From Symbiodinium natans (lineage: Eukaryota > Sar > Dinophyceae > Suessiales > Symbiodiniaceae): DNA of 64,000 bases. The first letter of the stretch is position 1. Each line of letters begins with the position of its first letter. The position numbers and the translations under genes were made by a program. The DNA lies in the NCBI GenBank assembly GCA_905221605.1, contig CAJNDS010002559.1, positions 142,501 through 206,500 of the forward strand, given 5' to 3'. Positions 11,101-19,755 of the stretch are shown one piece after another. The notes beneath the pieces are model-generated. The model was not told the origin of the DNA and did not search any database. It saw only the letters and a list, made by a program, of their open reading frames with translations.

Positions 11101-14100
11101 CTTTTGGGTTTAAAGGGCTTCTAAGGGATCCTAAACCCTAAACCCTAAACCCTAAACCCTAAACCCTAAACCCAAAACCCAAAACCCAAAACCCAAAACC
11201 CTAAACCCTAAACCCTAAACCCTAAACCCTAAACCCTAAACCCTAAACCCTAAACCCTAACCCTAAACCCTAAACCGCAAACCCTAAACCCGCCCCAAAA
11301 AGTGAATAAGCGCCAAGCCTGGGTCCTAGCAACTCTTCAAAGCATCCTTCTCTTGACGTTCTTACTGCATGGTGTGGGTTTAGGGTTTAGGGTTTAGGGT
11401 TTAGGGTTTGGGGGTTTGGGAGGGTTTAGGGTTTAGGGCTTAGGGTTTAGGGTTTAGGGTTTAGGGTTTAGGGTTTAGGGTGGGGAGGGGGGCGGGGGGC
11501 CGACACCCCTGAACACAATAAGCAACCCAATAAATCCAACAAACCCAATGAACCCTATAAACCCTATAAAGCCGATAAACTCTATAAACACTACAAACCC
11601 TGTAAAGCCTACAAACCCTACTTGCAGGGTTTAGGGTATAAAGGGCTTGGGGTTTGGGGTTTGGCGTGTATACAGGTTTAGCGTTTAGGGTTTGGGGTTT
11701 AGGACTTACCGACGGTTTATGGGGTTGATGTAGGGCTTACAGGGCTTTTACAGCTTTTGGGTCCAAAAAGGGTTGTTTATAGGGCCCCAAACTGTGCAAA
11801 GGGGACGAATTGCGGCCTGTCGCTTTCTTCTGTACACTTGGCGTCTTTGACCTTGTGCGTCGGTGTAGGGTTTGGGGTTTATAGGGTTTCTAGGGCTTGC
11901 AGGGTTTCTAGGGTTTGTAGGGTTTATAGGGGTTATGGGGTTTCATCGGGCTTGTAGGGTTTAGAGGGTTTGCAGGTGATTTCTCGGGTGTATCGGGTTC
12001 AGGTTTAGGGTGGGGGGCTGACGGCTTCCAGTCAACCGAGACCCTAAACCCTAAAGCCTAAAACCGTAAACCCCAACCCTATCCCTACACCCTGAACCCT
12101 ACCTGCAACCTCCGCAGGCGCAAAATTCAGCCTGAGGCTATGTTGTCTCTTCTTTCCGCCTGAGGGATGAAATTCCGCCTCTGTTTTTAAAAACTGCCCG
12201 AAGCCGATTTCAAACAAAAGAATACTCACGCAGCTGATGATAACACCCTCCGGGAAAATCCGCCCGAAGCTTGCTTAAATCTGCCCGAAGCTTGGGCAAA
12301 TCCGCCCGTGCCATCGCGGCGTTTACGATTGTTGTCCAGCCTGCAAATATCCTAAGATAAAGTTTACGGCAAGTTCCGCCTGCAGACATAAAATTCGCCC
12401 GCAACAAGGTTCAGGCGCCTGAAGACCGAAAGGCAGAATTTTGCGCCCGAATGGAGGTTGCAGGTATACCCTATACCCTAAACCCCTAATATTAAAAACC
12501 CACATATACTATAATATAACTATAATGGGGGGTATTTAATATTAGGGGGTAGGGGGGAGGGTTAATATTTGGGGGAAGGGATTGAGGGTATTGGGGCGGA
12601 GGGGCGTAAGCTTTAGAATCTTAGGCTTCGGGCTCATAGCGTTATAGACTCAAGTGCTTTGGTCTAAAGGTAGCTACACGGTCCCCAAATATGGTCCCTT
12701 AGCTTCTTTCAAGGGTCCTGAAGTAAGTATGGGCCAGTGCACGTTGGGAAACTTGGCGTTTGCAAGGACAGGGAGGCCGCAGACCCTAAAGCCCAAATTC
12801 TCAGGATTTGTGGCGGCGGGTGACTGGAATTGAAGGCCGCGCATCTCGCAAACTCCAAATCAGGGGTCGAAAGCAGCAAGCCCGCTTGACACCCGTAACT
12901 GCCCTAAACCCTAAACCCTAAACCCTAAACTCTAAACTCTAAACCCTGAACCCTAAACCCTAAACCCCAACGTGATCAGGAAATCCTAGCTGTTGAAGTC
13001 CCTATATGGAGAGGGTTCCTGGAATGCGTTTCGGGTCGGTTGAAGGCTTGGGGATACCGATTTTGGGGCGGCTTTTGGGGGGTTCCTGTAATAAGGTCTT
13101 ACATGCTTTCCGTTGTATTTTGGGGGTGCCCATATGTTGGGAAATAGCCAAGTATATACACCCAACCTTGGCAACAGCTCGAAAATTGGGATCATTTTCC
13201 GTTCACCAAAGACCCTGGTAGGGCTAATTTAATTCCCCCAAAGTAGGTAAACCCTATAAACCCTAAAGACCCGAGAAACCCCATAACCCCCATGAACCCT
13301 ATCAACCCGAAACCCTAAACCCCCCAAAAACCACATATCGGATCCCACCAACAAAAAACTCCACATATCCCACCAAAGAAACCCCAAACCCTAAACCCCA
13401 AACCCTAAACCCTAAACCCTAAACCCTAAACCCTAAACCGGCCAGGATACGTCGAAGTTGGCCATGTCGCTCAGCATTCTCCGGTGGTTCTCCAGCTTCT
13501 GTCGTAAGCAATACCACCCAGTCAAAGCTTGTGGAACGAAGCCAGCTCCAAACTTGGTGCGCAGAAAGAGCATCTCTAAACCCTAAACCCTAAACCCTAA
13601 ACCCTAAACCCTAAACACTGAACCCTGAACCCTGAACCCTTTGAAGTAAGGAATGTTTCTTCAAATCTAAACTTTCTAGACCCCGAGGATCAAGGCTTTT
13701 GTTTTGTTGGGGAGTGTATTCCTTAAGGAGTGTAGGGCTTTAGGATTTTCAGGGTTTAGGGCTTTGGAAGCTCGGTTCTGCAGCACGTCAAACTCTCACA
13801 TGCGTTGCTCCTTCGTGGCGGCAGCTGTTCTGGAGGGTCCTATAACCCTAAACCCTAAACCCTAAACCCTAAACCCTAAACCCTAAAACCCTAAACCCTA
13901 AACCCTACACCCTAACTCCGAAAACCTAAGCTCTCAAGGTAGCCAAGCAACAACGAAGGCTTGTCTCGCCCAGATGAGGAAGAGGGTTGTGCTTGATGTT
14001 GGACCAAACCGCTGTTTAATCCAGCCATCCAGCTCGGCCACAGGTTGCCAAATATGGGCAACTTGTGTCGAAAGCAATACATTTAAGAAAAGACCCGCGG

Positions 14101-17100
14101 CCAGATGCGTGACCACAGACAGTAGAAGCCACTGCGTAAGCCAGAGAGGCTGCATGGTCAGACGCGTCACACTGTGTGAGCTCGTCCTTGCAAAGGTCGC
14201 AAGTTCCATGTTGCACCAAAGCCGTTCAAACAGGGTGTCATCCCAAAGCACCAGCATCTGACGCGCATGCGCGACAAACACCGGCAGTGACAGGATTGCC
14301 TGCGGAGCAGGACAGGTACGGACATCGTATCCCTCCCAAAAAAGTCTCTCAGTCATACCTGGACCCTTTCCTGGCCTCTAACCCGAGAATAGAAACGAAA
14401 GTGGCCATTATCATGGCCAATTTTGAAGGGTTAGATCTAGAGCAGCCATGCAGAAAACAACTCCTACAAACCCTAAGCCCTAAACCCTATAAACCCTATA
14501 AAACCCCATAAACCTCATAAACCCTAAAAACCCTGTGAACCCAGAAAAACCGACAAACCCAAAAGCCCTCCCTAAACCCTGAACCCTCAGCTATACTGAA
14601 CTTGGAACCCCAGCAAACCTTCAAATTTTGGCTTGAGTGCCCAAAACATCAAAATTATGCCCAAAGTGTCTCGAAACCCTCCCCAAACCCTGAACCCTGA
14701 ACCCTAAACCCTAAACCCTAGCCCATGAGGCCCGGAAGTTGGCCCTGTCTTCAGCTCGCCAGAGGGGCTTGGGGTTTGGGGTTTAGGGTTTGGGGTTTAG
14801 GGCTTAGGGTTTAGGGTTTGGGGTTTAGGGTTTAGGGTTTGGGGCTTAGGGTTTTGGGTTTGGGGTGTAGGGGGGGCTTAGGGTTTAGGATATCTGGACT
14901 TATGAGTTAAATTTAGGTTTAGGGCTTTGGGACTCTCAGGGTTTAGTACCGTAGGGTTTTAACGAAAGGCGGGCTTCTGAAAAGGTTTTCAGATTACAGT
15001 TTGGATATATCATGTTTTGCGGTTTAGGGCTTGGGGCTTTTCAGGGTTTCGCAGCACCTCTGGCGGAGTACTTACTGGTGCAACAACCTAGGTGCTTTCA
15101 GGGAAATGTACCTCGACTGCTGGTACCTTTCCAAACCTGCTTTCATGATCGGGTCTTCTACACATATCAAAACTGCACAATCAACCCTAAACCGTAAACC
15201 CTACATCCTGCACCCTAAACCCTAAACCCTAAACCCTAAACTCTCAACCCTCAACCCTAAACCCTAAGCCCCGCCTTGACCTTCAGATTCATATCCGTCT
15301 GATCTACACACAGCCTGTCCAACCAGACAGTGGGCGGCTGGAAGAAATGGCGGCCTGGCTAAGCACTTTGTCCGTGGGCGAGTGGGTGGTTTAGGGTTTA
15401 GGGTTTGGGGTTTGGGGTTTAGGGTTTAGGGTTTAGGGTTTAGGGTTTACAGTTCGAGGTCCCCATATTCGGGTCATGTGAGGGTGAGACAAAATCTCCG
15501 AAATCTCCCTAACCCTAAACCCTAAACCCTAAACCCTAGACCCTAAACCCTAAACCCTAAACCCTAAACCCTAAACCCTGACTTTGGGTGCAGGGCAGCA
15601 AACGCCGCGCGGCAACAGCAATGTGGCCCACAGGTTGCCAAACCCCTTCGAAGCTAAACCCTTTAGGGTTTAGGGTTGGTTTAGGGTTAGGGTTTAGGGT
15701 TTAGGGTTTAGGGGTTAGGGTTTAGGGTTTAGGGTTTAGGGTTTAGGGTTTAGGGTTTAGGGTTTAGGGTTTAGGGTTTAGGGTTTAGGGTTTAGGGTTT
15801 AGGGTTTAGGGTTTAGGGTTTACGATTCGGGTTTCGGGTTCCCAGATCCCTGAAAGCTAAACCCTACATCCTCTATCCCCAAAAACGCTCTAAGATGGCC
15901 ATCCTTATCTTCGCAGCCCTGAAATACCCCAAACCCCCCAAGACCCCGAGGAGCCAACCGTCGAAGTGTTGGGCACAAGTTTGCTCCGGATTTGTGGTGT
16001 CGGGGTTTGCGATTTAGGGGACTGGTGTGCGATCTCGCGACTTTTCGGCTCGATATCGTAACTACCAGGACAGGTTCCGCGCGTGCAGGCACGTGCGTGA
16101 AGGCGACCGCGTGAACGGGGTGAGTGGGTGCTATGTGCCGACTCTACCAAGCAGATCCCTCTGCGGCCGGGGAGCGGAGGTCTTGGCCGAAGAGGAGGAC
16201 GATGATGAACACAGCCATTGGTACGATGATCAGAGGCGGCGCCAACGAGGAACCTATTTGCGTCGCATCGCCGCGCACGGACATGGGACAACACCCGAGA
16301 CTCAAGATTTCACACACGAAGCCAAAGTCTCCAAATGTCCACAAAGCAAAGTGATAAGAGTTTAGGGCTGAGGGGTGTCTGGAGGGGGCTGTAACCCTAA
16401 ACCCTAAACCCTAACCCTAAACCCTAAACCCTAAACCCTATATCCTAAACCCTAAACCCTAAACCCTAAACCCTAAACCCTAAACCCTAAACCCTAAACC
16501 CTAAACCCCAATTCAAGCGCAAGAAGGCTTACGTCGACCAGGGCGCTGCTTCCATAGTCGCCCGCATCACTGGCCGCCAGCCTGAACTCTGGGTCGGGTT
16601 TCTAGGTTTGAAAGTTTAGGGGAGTTAGTGTTTAGGGTTTATAGGGGTTTTAGGGGTTTAGGGGTTTAGGGGGTTAGGGGTTTAGGGGTTTAGGGGTTTA
16701 GGGGTTGAGGGGCTGCGGGCCTGAGGGGGGGCTATGGATTCTAGGGTTGACTTAGTAGCCCAGTAACTATACAATGATAAGGGCACCCTTGTGGGAAAAG
16801 GGTACCACTGGGCTACTAAGTTAAAGTTCAGGCGAGTTATAGGGTTTAGGGTTCGGGGCTGAGGAGTTTAGGGGCTTAGGGGCTTATATAGGGGGGGTGG
16901 GGGGTGGTTATGGGTGGAGGGTTTGGGGTTTTGGGGTTTTGGATTTGGGGTTGACTTGCAAGGTTGAGGGCTTCTCCTCAAAGAAGGAAGCTAGGGCAGA
17001 CTTCCCCGCAGCACAGGATTCAACACTTGTAAAGGTTACACCTTATCGGGCGCGGGGTTTAGGGTTTAGGGTTTAGGGCTTCGGGCTTGGGGAAAAGGCT

Positions 17101-19618
17101 TTAGGGTCCCATAGTCATGCTGATGCTTTCAGCACAGGCCTTTGGGTTCTATAGGCCTCTCATATACTGGCTGGTTCTTAGTAGGAAATGAGGGAATGAG
17201 GGCCCTATAAAATCCCTTACGGGGAAGGCCTCCTTACGGGAAGGCTACAGGGAAGGCCCCTTACGGGGAGGGCCCCTTGCGGGGAAGGCCTCTTACGGGG
17301 TTGCGGGGAAAGCCCCTTACGGGGAAGGCCCTTAAAGGGTCTACATATAAAGATATATCTATATATATATATATACATACATATATAGCAGCAGGGAGTA
17401 ATTATATGGTTTAGGGCTTCGAGGATGTCGAGTCTGGGCTGTTTTGAGCCGAAGGCCCTGAAAACCGGGACGCGTCCAGGGTTTAGGGTTCAGGGTTCAG
17501 GGTTTAGGGTTTGGGGTTTAGGGTTTAACCTCTATAAGGCCCCAACCCCAACGCCTGCGTCCCGACAATCTGAGGGTTTCAGGAGCGTAGGGGGGGAATC
17601 GTTTCAGTTTCAGTTTCAGTTTGGGCTCGCATGACACTGTCGCGGCCACGTTCCAGAGCTGAGGGGACTGTCGCCGCCACGTTGCCAGAGCGAGGGCAGG
17701 AGCCAGCTGAACGGAAACGGAAATTGAAACTGAAACAGTTTCAGTTTCAGTTTCAGTTTCGGTGTCAGTTTCAGTTTCAGCTCAGTGTCAATAATTTGTT
17801 TCGTGGGGAGGGCAGGGGGGTGTCGAGTTTAAGTTTCAGTTTCAATGGGGAAGGAGGACAGGAGCCAGCTGCACGGAAACTGACACTAAAACTGAAACAG
17901 TTTCGGGTTCAGTTTCTGTTTCCGTGGGGTTCGGTGTGGAGGGTTTAGGGTTTAGGATTAGGGTTTAGGGCTTAGGGTTTAGGGGTATGATGGTCCCTTA
18001 GTATGGGCCCTTGAATGGCACCCCTGATATATCCCTTATACATATGAACCCGAGAGGCCCCTACTTCAGAAACCTTTGAAGAGGGTTAGGGAATTTCGGG
18101 GCCATGCAAGTGAACCCGAAACCCTAAACCCTAAACCCTAAACCCTAAACCCTAAACCCTAAACCCTAAACCCTAAACCCTAAACCCTAAACCCTAAACC
18201 CTAACCCCTCCCTTATGACAAGAAGCAGGGCCAGGATGACTGTCGCGTATACCGCGAAGGATGACACCACCGCGGCCCGCAAATTCCAAAAGATGCAAAG
18301 GCCTCGGCTTCAGAAGGGGCCTCTGATAGGGTTTAGGGTTTAGGGTTTGGGGTTTGGGGTTTAGGGTTTAGGGTAAGTTTAGGGTTTAGGGTTTCGGGTT
18401 TATGGGTTATGGGTTCAGAAGGGGCCTCTGGCAGGGTTTAGAGCTTAGGGTTTATAAGTAGGGTTAGGGTTTAGGGTTTATACGTTTTTCTTCGAAGAAA
18501 TAAGGTCTTTTTCTACATAGCTGCCCGCATGACATGATATACAACTGTAGCTCAAACTCGTATTTGTCTGTTGGAAAACACATGCTCTTGAAGCCGGAGG
18601 CTGCAAAAATGTGGTTTCGCAGGGTCTGTAGACGAAAGCATTGCGTGTTCCTTAAACCCCGTGCTCGAAAACCTATCAGAGGTTTGATGGAAAGGAAGCC
18701 CTCGAGGATACCCGCCAGGAGAACCAAGGATACCGCGAGATACCGGCGTCAGGGTGGCAGAGACAGAAGCACGACATAAACTTCGACAGCCCACAAAAGC
18801 TACCTGAAAATGACAGGCTCATCACCTACGCACAGGATAGAAATGCGTGGGATCATGGACATCCTGACACACGTCCGACCTCCGAGCGTCTCACGTCTTC
18901 ATTGGACTTGGGATTTGGGATCAGCTTCGGTGACCTATGCAACACGACTGCGGCGGGTTCAGCAGTCAGGGTGGTGCGGAGAAGTCGATGCCCACACACA
19001 CACACACACACATACACACACATACACACACATACACACACACACACATACACACACACACACATACATATATGACAGACACCCACTATATAAACTCCGA
19101 AACGGGTTCTGGGTAGCCGCCAAACCCAAACGCTAACTCCTAAACGCCTAAACCCTGTAGGAGCACTTATAAGCCTGAAACCTGCACTCTGAACCATCTG
19201 TGTCTGGCGAGGACCATGCATCAGGCTGATCCTGAAATCTGACAAACACCATCTTCAGCTGTGATTTCTAGACCCTTACCCTGAAAAAGACATACAAGCC
19301 CTAAACTCAAAAATCCCCAAACCCTAAACCCCTAAACCTCTAAACCCCTAAAAACCCTAAACCCCTCAATCCCTCAACCCCTCAACCCCTAAACCCCTCA
19401 ACCCCTCAACCCCTCAACCCCTAAACCCCTCAACCCCTAAACCCCTAAACCCCTCAACCCCTAAACCCTAAACCCTAAACCCATAAACCCTAAACCCTAA
19501 ACCCTAAACCCCAAACCCCAAACCCCAAACCTCATATCATGCCGTTCAGGCGCCGAGGTATTTAGCCCACCGGCTGGAGCTCCAGCTGTGGCTGACGAAA
19601 ACGTCCACCCGCTCGACC
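5113..19618 (-). CDS. TIR-like domain multi-pass membrane protein gene, multi-exon
   Basis: Gene-level entry. Read 3' to 5' on the plus strand, islands between telomere arrays encode in order: VDVFVSHSWSSSRW (19554-19618), hydrophobic segments (about 18.2-18.33 and 16.14-16.34 kb), TVWLDRLCVDQTD (15269-15337), ARQMLVLWDD with FERLWCNMELATFA (about 13950-14297), MLSDMANFDVSW (13439-13573), FNAYVRGPLREAVMETLG (7532-7616) and then several membrane segments down to 5.1 kb. This order is that of a protein family I know from dinoflagellate and stramenopile gene models: an N-terminal 'V-D-V-F-SHSW' TIR-like box, a 'DK/DR-x-C-x-x-Q' box, an 'LWC-x-x-E-L-A' box, then 4-6 membrane helices. The biochemical role is unknown to me. 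Introns are mostly TTTAGGG-type repeat and MITEs. The start is not located and the C-terminus is tentative. Exons at 11290-11368, 10964-11068, 8434-8524 and 7912-7982 are placed in the gene by position only. Confidence 0.72.
5118..5213 (-). CDS. Exon, probable membrane segment of the TIR-like gene
   Basis: One minus-strand frame reads a hydrophobic helix (TTVFMLLLVTAASLLG) between telomeric units on the right and the family E element on the left. The other frames break or look non-coding. Splice borders are uncertain. Confidence 0.5.
5300..5420 (-). CDS. Exon, membrane segment of the TIR-like gene
   Basis: After a CTCCGCAG acceptor the frame reads RPTWQQIPLELAG, then LVAFAHVFACNACIFASEL, a likely transmembrane helix. 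The 3' border is not certain (a GC donor near 5304 or a GT further on). Confidence 0.6.
5519..5638. mobile_element. MITE family A, copy 3
   Basis: 120 bp with the CAGGGTGGGGCCCC terminal inverted repeat and TA on both sides (5517-5518, 5639-5640). It lies in the intron between the exons at 5300-5420 and 5700-5800. Confidence 0.85.
5700..5800 (-). CDS. Exon, membrane segment of the TIR-like gene
   Basis: Acceptor ATGTTCAG, then a frame with SLWKHRSWFYFNAVLYP and VFPLLLRIL: a short basic loop followed by a membrane helix. The 3' border is best read as a GC donor (CTGAG|GCCGG). Confidence 0.7.
6292..6394 (-). CDS. Exon of the TIR-like gene
   Basis: Acceptor CTTCCTCAG, frame VQKLEGFEDLTPYLLSNALH, and a GC donor (GATGG|GCTTAGG) formed inside a degenerate telomeric unit. 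Both sides carry CCCTAAA on the plus strand, that is TTTAGGG in transcript sense. Confidence 0.7.
6809..6909 (-). CDS. Exon, membrane segment; donor inside a telomeric unit
   Basis: Acceptor AACTCAG at 6910-6914, frame VHVPLHLCIVASLPMWFVAA, a likely membrane helix. The exon ends CCAT|GTTTAGGG, so the GT donor is the first two bases of a telomeric repeat. About 25 bp across its 5' border are duplicated at 6982-7006. Confidence 0.72.
6889..7006. repeat. Telomeric array flanked by a 25-bp direct duplication
   Basis: CGGCACGTGCACCTCGTC(A/C)CCTGAG occurs at about 6890-6914 and again at 6982-7006. Between the copies lies only TTTAGGG repeat (plus strand). The duplicated piece includes the exon edge with its CTCAG acceptor. 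Confidence 0.85.
7277..7370. mobile_element. MITE-like element, family B (copy 2)
   Basis: GGTCCATGCGCCTATATAGTAT is mirrored by TACTATGCAGGTACATGGACC, with ACTTGGGCC facing GGCCAAGT. It lies inside an intron of the TIR-like gene, between two telomeric arrays. Confidence 0.75.
7532..7616 (-). CDS. Exon of the TIR-like gene (FNAYVRGPL motif)
   Basis: Acceptor TTCTCCAG, frame GGLERFNAYVRGPLREAVM and a GC donor (CCTTTG|GCCTGG). The 'F-N-x-Y-V-R-x-x-L-R' string is typical of the middle of this family, just ahead of its C-terminal membrane helices. Confidence 0.78.
7912..7982 (-). CDS. Candidate exon
   Basis: Acceptor CTAAG|G, frame AKGGPVTLLEVFHCLRRHV, donor TTTGCTG|GTTAGC. Placed in the TIR-like gene by position only. 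Confidence 0.5.
8230..8408 (-). repeat. Interstitial telomeric array (CCCTAAA)n
   Basis: About 22 units, some as CCCTGAA or CTCCAAA variants, in the intron between the candidate exons at 7912-7982 and 8434-8524. Confidence 0.95.
8434..8524 (-). CDS. Candidate exon, Ser/Thr/Glu-rich
   Basis: Acceptor CATGACCAG, frame PSSLERTSLITLHEETTEDS, donor GACTC|GTAGGG; CCCTAAA-type repeats on both sides. It probably encodes a cytosolic loop of the TIR-like protein, but this rests on position alone. Confidence 0.5.
9036..9245 (+). repeat. 21-bp minisatellite
   Basis: About ten head-to-tail copies of ATTTCTTCGTGGCTAAGGGTC with point changes and some shortened units. Because 21 is a multiple of 3, it makes repetitive open frames on both strands; I do not take these as genes. 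Confidence 0.9.
9268..9342 (+). repeat. Interstitial telomeric array (TTTAGGG)n
   Basis: Ten nearly perfect units immediately right of the 21-bp minisatellite, followed by a degenerate family B-like fragment (about 9355-9520). Confidence 0.95.
10023..10166 (+). repeat. 8-bp variant telomeric array (TTTTAGGG)n
   Basis: About 17 units of TTTTAGGG, the Chlamydomonas-type telomere unit, ending in two 7-bp units. Homogeneous over its length, so it spread by local expansion of one variant. Confidence 0.95.
10493..10797. mobile_element. MITE-like element, family C (305 bp)
   Basis: Left end CTGGTTATTAGTAGGGAATG is mirrored by the right end ATTCCCTGCCCAGAACCAG, followed inward on both sides by a second GGGAATGAGGG copy. 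The middle holds about six tandem copies of a unit with CCTACATAAT, CCCTTAAAGGG and TATATAGATAGG. Related: 24644-24765 (compact copy), 17171-17345 and 54066-54160 (degraded). Confidence 0.75.
10964..11068 (-). CDS. Candidate exon
   Basis: Acceptor GTCTAG|G, frame VFETRLTTRALIEKIVQEVF with an amphipathic helix pattern, donor TCTGA|GTGTTG. Telomeric units lie on its left side. Expected position of the 'DR-x-V-x-x-x-I' part of the TIR-like family, not proven. Confidence 0.6.
11118..11289 (-). repeat. Interstitial telomeric array (CCCTAAA)n
   Basis: About 23 units, including a short run of CCCAAAA variants near 11170-11200. Its right end supplies the donor for the candidate exon at 11290-11368. 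Confidence 0.95.
11290..11368 (-). CDS. Candidate exon; donor inside a telomeric unit
   Basis: Frame SREGCFEELLGPRLGAYSLF ends GGCGG|GTTTAGGG, so the GT donor belongs to a telomeric repeat. The acceptor is uncertain (CCATGCAG). Confidence 0.5.
12112..12464. mobile_element. MITE-like element, family D (353 bp, TA target site)
   Basis: Starts CCTGCAACCTCCGCAGGCGC and ends GCGCCCGAATGGAGGTTGCAGG: a 12-bp perfect then imperfect terminal inverted repeat, TA on both sides (12110-12111 and 12465-12466). Inside are at least six spaced copies of an 'AAATCCGCCCGAAGCTTG'-like unit. Single copy in the window. Confidence 0.8.
13439..13573 (-). CDS. Exon of the TIR-like gene (MLSDMANFDVSW)
   Basis: 45 codons, phase 0 at both ends. 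Frame runs LFLRTKFGAGFVPQALTGW, then HRRMLSDMANFDVSW, a motif that follows the first membrane pair in this family. Acceptor TTTAGAG and donor GGCCG|GTTTAGGG are both made of telomeric sequence. Arrays of CCCTAAA flank it on both sides. Confidence 0.85.
13950..14297 (-). CDS. Exon of the TIR-like gene (LWCxxELA box and two membrane helices)
   Basis: Acceptor TGTCCTGCTCCGCAG|G with a good pyrimidine tract. The frame reads LPVFVAHARQMLVLWDD, then LFERLWCNMELATFARTS, then two hydrophobic stretches (WLLLSVVTHLAAGLFLNVLL and TTLFLIWARQAFVVAW). The open frame reaches to 14356 upstream, but the acceptor at 14297 gives the better family fit because it follows '...DQTD...LKVKAG' of the previous exon. 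The 3' donor was not resolved. Confidence 0.85.
15269..15337 (-). CDS. Exon of the TIR-like gene (WLDRLCVDQTD box)
   Basis: Acceptor TTTCTTCCAG, frame PPTVWLDRLCVDQTDMNL ending in LKVKAG. This is the conserved 'D-[KR]-x-C-x-x-Q-x-D' box between the SHSW box and the LWC box. The 3' border falls at GGGGCTTAGGG and could be a GC donor. The plus-strand reading of the same DNA is open but has no family match. Confidence 0.82.
15658..15825 (+). repeat. Interstitial telomeric array (TTTAGGG)n
   Basis: About 23 units in plus orientation, so antisense to the TIR-like gene; introns of this gene therefore hold arrays of both orientations. Confidence 0.95.
16144..16344 (-). CDS. Probable exon of the TIR-like gene with one membrane helix
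   Basis: Minus frame contains LAPPLIIVPMAVFIIVLLFG, a clear transmembrane helix, preceded by a Cys-containing loop (EILSLGCCPMSVRGDATQ). The complementary plus frame is acidic (EEEDDDEH), as expected for the complement of Val/Ile codons. Splice borders are not fixed. Confidence 0.6.
   Translation of the reverse strand: MWTFGDFGFVCEILSLGCCPMSVRGDATQIGSSLAPPLIIVPMAVFIIVLLFGQDLRSPAAEGSAW
16393..16507 (-). repeat. Interstitial telomeric array (CCCTAAA)n
   Basis: About 16 units between the candidate exon at 16527-16600 and the probable membrane exon at 16144-16344. Confidence 0.95.
16527..16600 (-). CDS. Candidate exon
   Basis: Frame PEFRLAASDAGDYGSSALVD followed by a good donor GAC|GTAAGCC. 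Position fits the TIR-like gene. The plus frame is also open. Confidence 0.5.
16750..16821. mobile_element. MITE-like element, family E (72 bp)
   Basis: ACTTAGTAGCCCAGT and ACTGGGCTACTAAGT form a perfect 15-bp terminal inverted repeat around a short core containing GGGCACCCTT. Diverged relatives are at 5015-5117 and near 23788-23853. Confidence 0.75.
17171..17345. mobile_element. Truncated family C element
   Basis: Starts CTGGTTCTTAGTAGGAAATG like the intact copies, then degenerates into repeated CTTACGGGGAAGGCC units; the matching right end is missing. Confidence 0.55.
17594..17925. repeat. Opposed (CAGTTT)n and (AAACTG)n runs
   Basis: Three clusters of CAGTTT hexamers alternate with their complement AAACTG, each centred on GAAACAGTTTC. 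Between them GAGGG(C/A)CAGGAGCCAGCTG is repeated. The whole is an inverted and partly tandem repeat that could fold back. Confidence 0.8.
18118..18206 (-). repeat. Interstitial telomeric array (CCCTAAA)n
   Basis: Twelve nearly perfect units next to the membrane exon at 18207-18325. Confidence 0.95.
18207..18325 (-). CDS. Probable exon of the TIR-like gene with one membrane helix
   Basis: Minus frame reads LCIFWNLRAAVVSSF, then AVYATVILALLLVIREG, a membrane helix followed by charged residues. It lies between CCCTAAA and TTTAGGG arrays. Borders are not fixed. Confidence 0.65.
18470..18745 (-). CDS. Probable exon of the TIR-like gene
   Basis: Long open minus frame containing VSLVLLAGILEGFLSI (hydrophobic), then RLQTLRNHIFAASGF and a Tyr/Glu-rich end. 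Position after the SHSW exon fits the first hydrophobic region of the protein. No donor or acceptor chosen with confidence. Confidence 0.5.
18993..19071 (+). repeat. (CA)n microsatellite
   Basis: About 80 bp of CA dinucleotides with TA interruptions (CACATACACA), upstream of the last TIR-like exons. Confidence 0.95.
19315..19460 (-). repeat. 8-bp variant array (CCCCTAAA / CCCCTCAA)n
   Basis: About 17 units of an 8-bp form with four C, alternating CCCCTAAA and CCCCTCAA, within the intron after the SHSW exon. Confidence 0.9.
19554..19618 (-). CDS. Exon of the TIR-like gene (VDVFVSHSW box)
   Basis: Acceptor CCCCGAG, frame EVERVDVFVSHSWSSSRWAK, then YLG up to a GC donor (CTCG|GCGCC). The 'V-D-V-F-[VIL]-S-H-S-W' string is the hallmark N-terminal box of this family. 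Upstream (right) exons with the start codon were not identified. Confidence 0.85.
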
Positions 19619-19729
19619 TCGGGGGTTTAGGGTTTAGGGTTTAGGGTTTCGGGTTTCGGGTTTAGGGTTTAGGGTTTCGGGTTTAGGGTTAGGGTTTAGG
19701 GATAGGATTTTTTGTTTATTTTTTTTGTT

Positions 19730-19755
19730 GGGGGGGGGGGGGGGGGGGGGGGGGG
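19730..19755 (+). repeat. Poly-G tract
   Basis: Run of 26 G after a T-rich stretch, followed by TTTAGGG and TTTTAGGG arrays to about 20060. Confidence 0.9.

Noticed and set aside
14176-14511. Plus-strand frame of 111 codons
   Set aside because: It overlaps the well-supported minus-strand LWC-box exon and has no motif.
15012-15197. Plus-strand frame versus minus-strand exon with a GTAAGTA donor (15082-15160)
   Set aside because: Both readings are open (plus: WCNNLGAFREMYLDCWYL; minus: IMKAGLERYQQSRYISL). The exons on either side already join in family order, so neither is needed; left unannotated.
15291-15388. Plus-strand exon (open frame with IHIRLIYTQPVQPDSG)
   Set aside because: The minus strand of the same DNA encodes WLDRLCVDQTD, a diagnostic box of the TIR-like family in the right gene order. 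The plus frame is a shadow.
16027-16365. Plus-strand 112-codon acidic frame
   Set aside because: Its EEEDDDEH stretch is the complement of a Val/Ile membrane helix on the minus strand, where the neighbouring exons lie.
16960-17055. P-loop-like string (AAGKSALASFFE) on the minus strand
   Set aside because: The GxxxxGKS pattern is incomplete and a plus frame (CKVEGFSSKKEARADF) is equally open; no basis to choose.
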